A stretch of DNA of 64,000 bases from Nyssa sinensis (taxonomy: Eukaryota; Streptophyta; Magnoliopsida; Cornales; Nyssaceae). The notes below the pieces were generated by a model. That model was not told the DNA's origin. It worked only from the letters and a program-made list of their open reading frames with translations, and searched no databases. Below, piece by piece: positions 12,212-24,125 of this stretch; the first letter of the stretch is position 1, and every line of letters starts with the position of its first letter. Both the position numbers and the translations under genes were made by a program. The stretch is taken from the NCBI GenBank assembly GCA_008638375.1, contig CM018031.1, positions 14,810,062 to 14,874,061 of the forward strand, read 5' to 3'.

Positions 12212-12266
<55 letters not shown>
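12212..12266. repeat. (GA)n microsatellite downstream of the protease gene
   Basis: About 27 GA units ending about 110 bases past the stop of the minus-strand NEDD8 protease. It would be a pyrimidine (CT) tract in that gene's 3' transcript. Confidence 0.97.
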
Positions 12267-12269
<3 letters not shown>

Positions 12270-12373
12270 TGCCAAGGGAAGGAAAAACCTGATACTAATT
12301 AATGATATGTGGAATGTGTAGCAACCATGCAAGCATTATACCAAACTTTGACTCCAATACATTTAACAAGAGT

Positions 12374-13061
12374 TCACTTGGTGGCCATAAAACTTCTTAT
12401 TAGGCCCAAAATTTTATTACGCATGTCAGCAACAACAGATGGTACTACCTGCTCAGTCACAGCAGAAAACCACAAACCCTCTTCATCTTTGGGTCCACCA
12501 TTTTTGTACCAGCAGCAAATAGCTTCTGCAATGGCTGCAACATACAAACCACAATCATAACCATTCGCTTGCTGCGGGTTACTAGAGCATTCAACATAAC
12601 CGCCATTTGTTGCCTTACTGGAGGTTTCCATATATCCAACAACAGCTTTATAAAGCCGTTTGGCATGCCCCTTATTCATGCCTCCATAACTATCATGATG
12701 CACAAATACATTGGCATCTCTCTCAAATGCAAGTAAACTCCAATGATTCCCACCTTCTGCTTTGGTTACATCACTATTATCATTAACAGGAAATATTACC
12801 AGTTTCTTACCAGGGAAAATTAAGGGGTTGTAGAAAATCTTTGAGGCTCTCAACATCAGGACAGTTTGTTATCCAGAAAGCTATTGAAGGTGGAACTAGT
12901 AAGATATCCTCAGAAGGGTAGCATGAAGTAAGATAACTGAAATAAAACTCAATAATGCGATCGTTGAGAAAATGCGGCCCACTGAGAATGTCGAGATCCG
13001 ACCGTCGAAGTACAACATCATTGTAACTGAGAATCTTCTCGTCTGCTGTTGATTTCCTCAT
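12374..13061 (-). CDS. NEDP1: NEDD8-specific protease 1 (Ulp1/SENP8-like), single frameshift
   Basis: A cysteine protease that matures NEDD8/RUB1 and removes it from targets such as hyper-neddylated cullins, acting in cytosol and nucleus. Two minus-strand frames join to about 228 residues, the usual length of plant DEN1/NEDP1. Frame 1 (13061 to about 12816) has KILSYNDVVLRRSDLDIL and the substrate-binding FLNDRIIEFY. Frame 2 (about 12815-12374) has the triad: His in EGGNHWSLL, Asp in VHHDSYGG, Cys in QQANGYDCGLY. They are offset by one base at the GGG run 12813-12815 (CCC on the coding strand); one base fewer restores the family sequence LNFPGKKLVIF-like. Frame 1 otherwise hits TAA right after LNFPW. 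All other family residues look intact, so this is a recent single-base insertion, an allele or an assembly error. A plausible 3' splice site (TTTTGATTTGTTAG) lies about 26 bases upstream of the ATG, suggesting a 5'-UTR intron. Confidence 0.85.
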
Positions 13062-16000
13062 CTTGTAGACGTCAATTTATGTATACCTAACAAATCAAAA
13101 CCCAATCAGGCTTAAAACTATCTGAAGGGAAAAAAACCTAATGTTGCTGAACTTTAACAAGAAAGAATGTCAAAGAACTTCTGTAAACATGGAGAAAATT
13201 GAACATAAAATAGTTTGTTGAAGTTTAGGAGCACATCTAAATGCCAAAATGAGCAATTTGAAAGCCTTCGAGGATGACAAAGATAGCATGTAATCTTCAT
13301 ACACTATCATTTTGCAGAGTTGTTATTAGTAGAACTGATACTCGTTCATTTTCATGTCAAAACAACAAAGTAGTATGGTCAGCAACGATTTTGAATAAAC
13401 AAACCATTTATCAGTATTTATTTAATGATTTATCAATTTCAGATTATTTATTGATGCGTAAGGCAGAACTCATCATGAATGAGATAAATAGTGCATTTTC
13501 TTCAACTCTTGTGAAATTACTGTGGAGATAGCTCCTGTAAAGAGAATCCTACTGGATAATGTTTTTTTAAGGTTTTTAAAGAAGAATTTCCTCTAAGACT
13601 ATAACAACTGCAAGTATTGGGAAATTCTATTATGTACAGTAAGGTGATTCAAAATTGAAACTCCCAAATGACTACGGAGTAGTTAGGAAAAGGTTGGACT
13701 AATCCGCAAAAAAAAAAAAATGAAAAAGGAAAAGACTGGGGGCTTGCAAGGTCAGAATCTGATTTTATTTATTTTCATTTTAAAGAAAGGATAATGTCTT
13801 TTCAATGTATTGTACAGATTCTAATTTTCCTGCCATCTCTTTTGGTTTTTTCTTAGACCAAGGAGTATGTTGAATTTTAGTTTAATCCCAAAACTTGGGA
13901 ATTTTTCAGATGTTTGAACAACAACCAAAGGGTAAAGATTTACATTAATAGTGTGTGTTGATGGATGCAGTTTTCACTTTCAATTTAGAGTACAGGAACC
14001 AAAAATGGACTCAAAACAGTGGTATCCCAAAAAAAGTTGGGGAAGAAAATAATGAAACCAATTTTTTCATACATAATAAAAATAATTCACTAAAAAGTGT
14101 TGGAGGAGGTGCAACCTACTACATATGGAGTACACAAGAGAGCTCATATAGAGCACACCAAAAACAATTAAAAACAAACAAAACTACAACCCCATGTCAC
14201 TAGTCACTACTCAAACGTTCTTTTTTTTTTAATCAGTAAAATGCTACTCAAACGTTCTATCAAGTCTATAAAATAGAAGCATAAAGCTCCCCCAACAAGC
14301 AATGAAGCAAATAACTCAACGAACACACTTCGACTTGAAGATCAGAATTTCCATCCCCTCAAACAACTACTACTCCTTTCAAACACTCCAGAAAGATGAA
14401 GGGCATGAGGGCTGATACCTATGCTGATCTAACTCTTCTATTTCAGCAATCCCCTTGCAAACATTCCACAACCACTCTAGCTGAACTATGCATAACCCAA
14501 TGCACACTGGAGAGGGTAGTTGCAAACAACAAATAAAATGATATGATTCTACACGTGGAAGAAAGCAAATTAGGAAAAGAGAACACGAGAAGTGTTATTA
14601 GATTGGCAAGCAGGTCAATGACTGGAAGGTAGCAATTTAGCAGATGAAGATAGTGTCCAAACTCCTCATAAGATTTCGACCAAAGTATGGGGACATGACA
14701 ATGGCATTAAATTATCTTTACTTGCACCTCATGTCCTTAAATTTTTTTTCTCATGTACTACAATTTCTTGGTTTTCAGATAGGGTAGTTCTGTAGTTTTT
14801 CAATAATCCAAGTTCCTTGAGTGTCCAACTCCACTACCAATGGTCAAGATGAAAACACTAAAGTTGCAAAGATTGGTGGAATTTCATAGTAGAATATCAC
14901 TGTGAAGACACGGAAGTGGGTGCTAACAGAAAAGAGGATGGTTAAATGATGCTTAGGTCGGTAAAAATGAGGAAGAAGAGAAGCCAAAAAATGAGGATGA
15001 TAATAACGAAGAGAATAACGGGCTGGGATTTCGTGAGGGTTAGATGTATGAAACTTTAACCCTGCGAGTGGAAAGGCTGTGTCGGTGAATCAAACCTGCA
15101 ACTTCCAGGTCACCATGGAGCAAATGAGAAGCTACTTATGTTCAACAGTTCATCATCCCATTTTAGGCTTTCATGATAGGGAATACTATACAGCTGAAAA
15201 TGGACTACCATCCCAAAAGAAGGTAACTTGTTATATAATCAGTGCAACTTGTGAAAGATGTTGAAATTTGAAACTTTGGACTCTTTTTTTCCTTCTTTAT
15301 TTCATTAATTCTGTTTTAAAAGTTTTGATCAGAAGTATTGAAAAATAAAAATGAAATAAGGAGTCAAGTACAATAGCTAGATTAATAGATAAGATTTCCA
15401 TGTGTAATGTTCATTGCATACCTGTGCATGCCAGGTAACATAGCAGGACTAACTGGTGTGGGGCAAGTCACTAATCTAAGATTCTAAACTTTAAAAGAGG
15501 GAATGGGATAAACATATGATGATCCCTGCCCTAAACACTTTACAACATCATATAAATGAGTCTCAAAAAGCTCTTCAACATCCAAAGTCCAAAGGTTCCC
15601 ACTTCCATTCAAAACCACCAATGCCACATAAATTCTGCATGTAATTCCATCCCTGCAACTGCAACAAACATTACTTTTGTTCTCCTCCTCAATTTCGACT
15701 GATCTTGTCAACCCTTCATACAACCATCAACCCCCACCGCTTCATCAATAATATCCCGTCAAATGATAAACAATGGGCAATCCAAGCTTGTAGATTCTAT
15801 TTTACAAGGCCCTACTGCATACCTAAGTCCTCAAGATATTTAAAACTATTAACTCAATAACTGCAACTTGCAAACAACCTTTGCATTCCACATTTTCTAC
15901 TATCCCATTAACGAGTTCCCAAAGACCCATTTAGCACAATCAATGACTGGTGAAACCATGCGCAAGATACTCCCTGTATCCGTAGGGTGACTTTGCTCTC

Positions 16001-16788
16001 CACCGGTATGTATTATGCCATCAATCAGAACCCTGCAATTTGAGGCATAGTCAATGCCTCTGTTTGATGAGATAGAGACACTGGTCTTCCACTTAGCTCC
16101 TGTTCTATCGTATCACCCTATCCATGATCTAACCCACTCCCAAAAACCAACTAACTACATGACCAGAGGAAAAAATTTCTTCTTGGTCCCCCTCCCCCCA
16201 CCCACCTTTTGGGTGTTCCAGCTGTTGGCGAGTTGGGGGGCTTGACTTGTATGTCACTTTAATTAACCAACTAAACAAGTTTGATAGATTGATGCACTTC
16301 GGAAGTCTAAAACTGAGGTTTAGGCCCCTTCAGTTTAAGATCTTTTTCATCCAGGAGAAAGTGTCCCTAATACCTGAGTCTCGTATTTCTTAAACACTAT
16401 AAATATATATCTTTATAATAACAGTAAGAAAAAAATTCATTTTAATGTTATGAGATCATGTAAACAAAAATAGTAGTTAGTTATGTCTAGGCTATTATAG
16501 CAACATAATGTTCATAATACTGTAATAGGTAGTACAATGTTGTCAGCTCACACTTTACAGCAATGAAATAGTAAGGGGTTTTGTGTCTCTTTGGTTTCAT
16601 TGTTCAGTTTATTGATGGTCTAAAATAGTTTGATCAAGGAATACTGTCAATACTTAATAAAGGTAATTCAAAAGGGCTGCAATCATCTCTTTTGAAGTTC
16701 ATGAATATTTAATCAAGAATTTGCAACTTGTGAAGTTTTGTTTGGTTTGATTATTTTTACTCCCCAGTGTGCATGTTTAAGAAATGAA
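13062..16788. other. Upstream of the protease; no gene recognised
   Basis: 3.7 kb of AT-rich DNA. A 79-codon minus frame at 15484-15723 has a coding-like composition (IEEENKSNVCC, then a TLDVEELFE-like stretch), with further in-phase scraps up to 16050, but I cannot name a family. No transposon ends or RNA genes seen. Confidence 0.4.
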
Positions 16789-16808
16789 GGTTATGTTTGG
16801 TTATCAAC
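16789..16808 (+). repeat. Left outer terminal repeat of the composite element
   Basis: GGTTATGTTTGGTTATCAAC. Its counterpart, read inward from 28622 on the minus strand, is GGTTGCGTTTGGATAATGA. They share GGTT, GTTTGG and TA at matching positions. Both are flanked by GAA on the plus strand. Confidence 0.55.
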
Positions 16809-17405
16809 TGAAAATAAGATTTTCCCTTTTCACTATTTGAAATTGCGTTTGTTTAGTCAACAAAATCTTAAATTTATCTTAAAAGCTGTCAGAATTTTTG
16901 CTGCAATACACTTTTCATTTCCTTTTCATATCTACCCATATCTTCCACACACACAACCCAAGACCCCTTCTTTTCACCCTATGTCTTCTACACCCTAGCC
17001 ATTCATTATGGCTGTGAGAACTTCTTTTGCAGCCATTCGGACAGCAGGAAAACCCAGTGTGGAGCCCAAAAATTCTCTACAACAAGAAGAACCAAACCCT
17101 CATCCACTCAATCAGATTTCAACACTCTGATCCGTTTTTTCTCTGTCTCGCTCTCTCTTCCCTCTCTCTCAACCCAACGACATGTCCTTATGCCGATTTA
17201 TCCTGCAACTTTTCAAACCCTAGCTGTAACAAATCTTGAACTGGATATCTAGGTTCGAACTAGATCTGCACTCTCATCAGAGCAGAATCTCTTCTGCTGC
17301 AAAATATCTTCAGATAGAGTGAAAGACGAGCCAATCCATCCATCAATTGGTTGTTCATCAACAATTAAATTTATAGCTCCACAATAACTTGTGGTGCTCA
17401 CTCCA

Positions 17406-17829
17406 TGCCTTCAACGCATCGCATGATCAGCAAAGGCCGGAAGAGGAAGACGCATTGTCACATAGCCACACTGACGAAAATAGTGTTCCAGTTCCGCCGT
17501 CCCCCTTCAAGAAGGTAACAAAAATCCCAAAACCTTTTTACTATGAGAGTGAACTATTTTGGTGCTGTAGTGGTTTTTTTCCGTCAAATTTTTTGAGATA
17601 ATTTTGTGCAAATGACAGAATCACTCGGTTTTACTGTATTATAATTTTTGTAAATTGTTGTGACTAAATTTACAACTGGATTTCATCTGTTTTCACATTT
17701 TATTTAACCAATCTTTGGATTCTATATGCAAAAAACCCATCATTGTTGTTGACGTATACCATAGGCTGAATTGGATCCAGAATAATTGTTTAAACTTGTT
17801 CACTATGCAGCAACCAAAACCTGCCCCTG
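17406..17829 (+). pseudogene. Leader exons of unknown small ORF, left arm (broken)
   Basis: A start ATGCCTTCAACGCATCGC opens a frame coding MPSTHRMISKGRKRK. In the left arm the frame is then lost by a 16-base deletion relative to the right arm, at the repeat GAAGAGGAAG. The exon ends at a GT donor after CCCTTCAAGAAG near 17515. A TATGCAG acceptor near 17807 leads to a short reading CAACCAAAACCTGCC and a stop. I do not recognise the product; it may be a spliced leader of the transposon mRNA. Confidence 0.35.
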
Positions 17830-20013
17830 CGTCACTGAAATATTGCTACTAATCTCACATTCACACCTCCGTTTGACTGCCGCTTGGGGATTTAGTTGTA
17901 GTTACGTTAATCTTAGTGGGTTGTTGGCTCCACAAGTGACATTGGGGTTACTGATGCTTATGGTTTAAATGATGTTAAGTAGTCCTCATGAATTGGTTGC
18001 AAAAAATATGAATAATCTGTCAACAAATTTCTCTATTACTGTGTTTTAGAAGCCTTGTCAAGGTGCTTGTCGATTGCATAAGTCCTTGTGTTTAGGCATT
18101 TGGATGCACATGCCAACTTATCATAAAATGGTAGTGCAATTTTCGTTTTCTTTCATATCTATGTTCGATCAGCATAAATATAGAGTTTGTCATTGTCGTA
18201 GGTGATAATAAATTCAGTACTATCTCCTGTTTGATCTAAAACAAACTACTGTTTGCTGAATAATACAATTTCATAATTATAATTGTAGTAATTTGAGTTA
18301 AGGAACAAAAGCAAATAACTAAGGCAAAAATTGTACAAGCAAAGTACAGGAATCAATACCAACAACAACCAATAAATTTTATGTGGTTTGGCACTAAGCC
18401 TTGCGCCCATGGACAGTTTGGCAAGAAGATTCTTTGTCAAAAATGGTGTGTTCTTGTCACAGGAATCTAAATTATGGGATTTGACACATCACAAATCTAG
18501 AAACTATTTCAATTCCTGTGATTAATATCTAGCCATTGTTTGGTTTAAGTATAATTTTTTGGTTTAATACCCAATTGTTCTTGACTCTCATGCTATCATA
18601 GACAGTTGACAAATTTACAGGATTTGTATGTACTAGATTCATTACTGTTGTTTGAAATTCAGAAATGTTTGATTACTTTTTCTAAATTAATTTGTAATCA
18701 ATGGGTCTGCTTATTATTAGCAATTGTTGGATTAGCCACTAAATAACAAATTATTTTTTTTGCAAAAAAAACACGAGTTAAGATTAATGCTTATAAGTAA
18801 CTACTTATCACAATAATAATAATAATAATACTTATCAGAAACCAGCTTCATTTGTTGTTTGAATCAGCAATAAGGATTATTGCATTTGGGATTTCTCTCT
18901 CTTGTTCTTTTTGTATATTTTTTTGCAGGCTAGGTGGCCTACCTCAAATTGGAAGTTGATTCTTTGTTGCCTGCAGCTGTAGGTCTATGTTAAGCTTCGC
19001 TATATATCCAATCTTTTTGGTAACAATATTGAAAGGTTACCTACCAAAAAAAAGTTGTCCCGAGTTATATGTTAGTCCCCAAGATTAGAGTGAATCAACT
19101 CACGTTGCCATTTTTCTTCTTTTTTTTTCCCCTTCTTGTTTAATAGAGTGAATACTTTAGTTGCTATTCCTGTGTCTATTTCTTATCCATTTATGAAACA
19201 GCTGCACCTCTAATGGGAAAATCTAACCACTTTTAAGTTTATGTTCATTCTTCTAACAAATTCAATATTTGAGGATCCTCAAAATTTTATGTCATGTAAA
19301 TCCTCTAAATTTTAAGTCATGTAAACTATAGCAAATTTAGTTTGTTGCACCTTGTAATCTACTCATCAACTTCACCACACGGCAGATCTTTGCTGTAGTG
19401 CTTTCCATCGCATTCATTAGGCGCCCCACAGCTTGTGGATATGGCATATTTACCATTTAAAGGTAATTTTCTGGCCAGGATATAGCACTTAGGACAAAAT
19501 TGTTCCTGTGACTCCTCAAAAAATAAGTTAAATTGTTCCTATGACAATTTGGATGCTCTGAAGTCTAATACTGTTATAGAGGTGCTATATCCAGGTTTTC
19601 AATTAACTAACAAGAACTATTAACAAACACTAATCAGTCTTAGTGGGTGGGTTCCCCGGATTGTGCTTTGATTGCGGATTTAAACAGTCAATTCTCCTAT
19701 GATAACATATGAAACCTGTAAGCTTTGTGATTTGAAGGGACAACCCTCATGCACATTCTGGTTGTGTTACTGTCAGATATATGGTGTTTTTACCAGGAAT
19801 ATGGTTTACATGTCGTGGTTGCTTATGCACCCTCACTATTGCCAAACTTGATAATTGTTATGGGCCTATGGCTTTGGTTTTCTACTCTTCTCTCCTCACA
19901 TGCAGTGGATATGCTCATAATCCTTAATATGTTATAAATATCGGTTTATGTCAACTTTACACTAGATATTTATAATAGGGGCAGTAGTAGTTTAATGGCC
20001 ATTTTTTAATTAG

Positions 20014-21086
20014 ATGGCTAAACCAATTGACGATATGGAAGACTCTGTCCACTAGCCACCTAGTGGCAGAAGAGGCCTTTATTACTTTAATGGTTGAACA
20101 AGTCAACCGATCTGCTTTGGTTTCAAACACATTCCCGAAGAGTATTTTTCAAAGATTTGATGACCAATTTTATGAAAAATTGGGCAAAAAATACACGGTC
20201 CCGAAACTGAAATCAAAGTATAACCGACTACGTCTGAAGCACAAGGAGTTTTCCATCCTATTGGGTGAGTCGGGGTTCGGTTGGGATCCTGACACCAACA
20301 CAGTGACTGCAAGTGAGGATGTTTGGCAGAGACATCTTAGGGTATTTTACTCACACCTACTTTATTGTTTCACAACCCATAAGAATAGTTTCCTTACATA
20401 TTGTTTTTATAAAACCTTTGTAGGCACATCCACAAGCACAGCAATTTCGGCGCAAGGGATGTGAATTCTACAGCCTGCTGGGTATTATTTTTAATACCAC
20501 AACTGCGACGGGTGCACTTGCTAGGTCTTGTAGGCAACAACGTCCGACCTCTGATGAAGAGAGGAAAATAGAAGATGCATTCATGGGAGCAGGTGTCCAT
20601 GTCAATGCTGAAACTGTGTTGGTAGATTCCCCTGAGCAGCCCACCTCGAGTAGTAGGAAGCGGAACACGGATGGCTCTTCTTCTTCAAGACCTAGGAAAG
20701 AAAGTAAGAGTAGTAGCATGGAGAAAGCTTTTGAAGCATGGACTTCATTTTCCATTGCTCGAACCAAAAAGATTGAAGGGGAAGGACGTCTTGACACTCG
20801 TAGTAAGACATCTGATCCATACTCTGTAAAGGCATGCATTGAAGTTCTAAGTTGCCTTGACGGTATTTATGATGCTCAGTACATGAAGGCATGTAAGAAG
20901 TTTATCAAGGCTACTTGGCGAATGATGTTTATTCGTGTGCCCCCTAGAAAGGACGTTGAAATGGGTGACGAATCTCTAAAGACGTTGGTTGTTGCTTACG
21001 TGTGGTTGATGGTTCTGTTTTGGTTATGTCTAAAACAATTGCACATGTTATTTCCTATAACTATTTTCTATTATTGTCTTAAGTAG
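20014..21086 (+). pseudogene. Harbinger ORF1 (Myb/SANT-like), left arm
   Basis: PIF/Harbinger elements carry a second, Myb/SANT-like DNA-binding protein needed with the transposase. Exon 1 is 20014-20341, an 82-base intron 20342-20423 has GT-AG ends, and exon 2 is 20424-21086. The Myb_DNA-bind_3-type part reads EAFITLMVEQVN, FDDQFYEKLGKKY, LKSKYNRLRLKHKEF and GFGWDPDTNTVTASEDVW. Exon 2 has FRRKGCEFYSLLGIIFN, a Ser/Arg-rich linker and a C-terminal helical part. The N-terminus from ATG 20014 hits TAG after 13 codons (shared with the other arm) and has two extra bases near 20060. It lacks 24 bases near 21020 that the right arm retains. Downstream starts could still give a shortened protein. Confidence 0.75.
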
Positions 21087-21389
21087 TTGGTACAATGTGA
21101 TATTATGGAATGTAATAGTAACTGTGCTAGACTGTGCATTGGCTAATGTTTTCATAGCACTATTGTACTACTTGATATATTTGAATGTATGCATTATCTA
21201 ATGTTTTTAATTTTATTTTAATTTTTGTCTCTTATATATGCAATCTGATTTGTTACATAGTAATATAATCAAATTTTAAATTTATGTTTCGATTAATAAT
21301 TCTCATTTCTAGACAGGATACGAGCTGAATTATTTGTAATTTTCTTGTTTGCTTCATGCATGTAAGTTTACCAACACCAGTAGCATCCA

Positions 21390-22746
21390 ATGTCAATTGG
21401 TGGAGACACTGATACGGAAATAGAAGAGGAGATGGATGAATTAATGGATGCTTTTATGTTGACTCAGTTGTATACTAGGTCTACTACTATTGGAAAACAA
21501 CCTTATAAGACATCAGCTTTAACCAGGTATGATTACGTGCAAGAGTTACTATTGGGACATCCAACGTGAATATACGAAATGTTTCGCATGGACTCTGAAA
21601 CATTCATGGCCCTTTGTAACACATTAAGGAATGGATTCCTTGATGAAAGTTCACACCGACATGTCCCCATTGAGGAGTCAGTGGCAATTTTCTAACTAAC
21701 ACTATGTCATAGTACTCGACATAGAGTGGTCGCAGAAAGATTTCAACACTCAACTGAAACAATCAACCGCCAATTCAAAGAAGTTTTGAGAGCAATTGCT
21801 AAATTAGGAGTATTCTTAATTCGTCCAAAGCAACCATACGAAAAGGCGCCAGAAATTTTGAACAATCATAAATTTAACCCATATTTTGTGGTATATTTCG
21901 AAAACTTTCATTTAAATTTGATATCTAGTCGTATGCCTAATAAGCACACTGTGGTAGGACTGCATTGGTGCCATAGATGGGATGCACGTGGCTGCATGGG
22001 CACTTGCATCTAAGCAAATAGCATTTCGCAGCCGTAAAACAACAATCACCCAGAATGTTTTGGTTGCATGTTCGTTTGATATGCTTTTTACATTTGTTTA
22101 CACGAGGTGGGAAGGAAGTGCAAATGACTCGCGTGTTTTTTTGAATGCAATAACCCAACAAGACTTGCAATTTCCCCTACCACCTACCGGTAAGAATCTA
22201 AATAGTCAAATATTAGTATACTATGAAATTAATGTTTGTTGTGCACTAACTATGAAAAATTTTTTCACTGTAGGAAAATATTATGTGGTAGATGTTGGGT
22301 TCACAAACGTGGCGGGGTTCTTGGCCCCTTATCGTGGTGAACCATACCATTTGGCTGAATTCCAAGCCAGAGGTCATGGGGCACGGGGTCCGAGAGAACT
22401 GTTCAATCATAGGCATTCATCTTTGCGAAATGTGATTGAGAGATGTTTTGGTGTATTAAAGAAAAAGTTTCCCATCTTTAAGCATATGACCAATTACAAG
22501 GTTGTCCGCCAAGGGCCAGTAGTCATTGCTTGTTGCACAATTCATAACTTCATTCGAATGCATTTCCATGGTGATGACTTCTTCAATGATTTCAACATTG
22601 AGGAAATGTTAGTACCGGATGAAGCTAATCTAAATGGACCACGCCCCAAAGTCGACATGTCCCAAGAACAAGCAAATGCCATGGCCACTTTACGTAATGA
22701 AATAGCTGCCCAAATGTGGTTGGATCATAATATTAATGGACAATGA
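21390..22746 (+). pseudogene. Harbinger DDE transposase (HARBI1-like), left copy
   Basis: Nuclease of the PIF/Harbinger superfamily (DDE_Tnp_4). Exons by hand: 21390-21887, 21958-22189, 22274-22746, with two short GT-AG introns (70 and 84 bases) in phase. The DDE triad is present: Asp in GAIDGMHV (21976-21978), Asp in YVVDVGF (22291-22293), Glu in NVIERCFGVLK (22438-22440). Exon 1 keeps the helix-turn-helix-like region AERFQHSTETINRQFKEVL but has in-frame TGA at 21567 and TAA at 21693. Both also occur in the partial right copy. The C-terminal half is uninterrupted and ends at TGA 22744-22746. It is the only copy in the window with the catalytic region. Not functional as it stands unless read-through or a downstream start is used. 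Confidence 0.85.
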
Positions 22747-23227
22747 AGAGTAAAGTTATGTTACATGTTTAAATTTGTTTAAGGATCACTCTACTTAATG
22801 TAAATGTAATATTTTTAATTTTTGTAATATATGTTAGCTAGCTCCTTTTATTTAAAGACCAAACGTCACTGATGTGTATGCATTTGGACAATATTGCCTA
22901 TACATATAATGTATTTGAAAATTATATCAAACTTCAACAAATCTCTTATCACACATGCAGGTACAATGGAATAACTAATTTGCATTTTAACCTCTTTTTT
23001 TCTTTTTGACAGAACCATAATTAGTTTGGCAAAAGCTCAAAATTATAATATATATTTATAAAATTAACAATTAATTTACCTAAAATTTGCTTATAAAGAC
23101 AAAACTGTTGGAAAAAATTATAAAAAAAAAATTCAAAAAAAAAAATTTATTATATTCAAATGCGTTTTCATATTTTTCAACTCTAAATCTGTTTTAAGAT
23201 TACCACATCCAAACGCATTTTCATAAT

Positions 23228-23251
23228 ATTATACAACTGAGTCAACATAAA
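23228..23251. other. 22-nt templated filler at the inner junction
   Basis: TATACAACTGAGTCAACATAAA at 23230-23251, immediately before the right arm starts, is also found inside the right arm at 23738-23759 and, reverse-complemented, at 21453-21474 in the left arm. It sits exactly where the arm homology ends. Confidence 0.85.
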
Positions 23252-23822
23252 TGCAGTCCTACCACAGTATGCTTATTAGGCATATGACTAGATAATCAAT
23301 TTAAATGAAAGTTTTCGAATATACCACAAAATTATGGGTTAAATTTATGATTGTTCAAAAAGTTCTAGGCGCCCTGTTTCGTATGGTTGCTTTGGACGAA
23401 TTAGAATATCCTATTTAGCAATTGCTCCCAAACTTCTTTGAATTGGCGGTTGATTGTTTCAGTTGAGTGTGAAATCTTTCTGGCGACCACTCTATGGCGA
23501 GTACTAGACATAGTGTTAGTTAGAAATTGCCACTGACTCCTCACTGGGGATGTCTGTGTGAACTTTCATCAAGGAATCCATTCCTTAATGTGTTACAAAG
23601 GGCCATGAATGTTTCAGAGTCCATGCGAAACATTTCGTATATTCACGTTGGATGTCCCAATAGTAACTCTTGCACGTAATCATACCTGGTTAAAGCTGAT
23701 GTCTTATAAGGTTGTTTTCCAATAGTAGTAGACCTAGTATACAACTGAGTCAACATAAAAGCATCCATTAATTCATCCATCTCCTCTTCTATTTCCGTAT
23801 CAGTGTCTCCACCAATTGACAT
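23251..23822 (-). pseudogene. Truncated Harbinger transposase, right arm
   Basis: Inverted copy of transposase exon 1 from the start codon (23820-23822) through the first intron to eight bases into exon 2 (matching GAC TGC AT of the left copy), where the duplication breaks off. It therefore lacks all three catalytic residues. It carries the same nonsense TGA as the left copy, and one T fewer around the second stop, so its frame differs there. Confidence 0.85.
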
Positions 23823-24125
23823 TGGATGCTACTGGTGTTGGTAAACTTACATGCATGAAGCAAACAAGAAAATTACAAATAATTCAGCTCGTATCCTGTC
23901 TAGAAATGAGAATTATTAATCGAAACATAAATTTAAAATTTGATTATATTACTATGTAACAAATCAGATTGCATATATAAGAGACAAAAATTAAAATAAA
24001 ATTAAAAACATTAGATAATGCATACATTCAAATATATCAAGTAGTACAATAGTGCTATGAAAACATTAGCCAATGCACAGTCTAGCACAGTTACTATTAC
24101 ATTCCATAATATCACATTGTACCAA

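Noticed and set aside
20468..20839. 123-codon antisense frame over ORF1, repeated at 24397-24768
   Set aside because: It is the reverse strand of the Myb-like exon in both arms; its length follows from the coding strand's composition.
21888..21957. Apparent frameshift in the transposase before the first catalytic Asp
   Set aside because: Explained by a 70-base GT-AG intron that joins NPYF to DCIGAIDG in phase.
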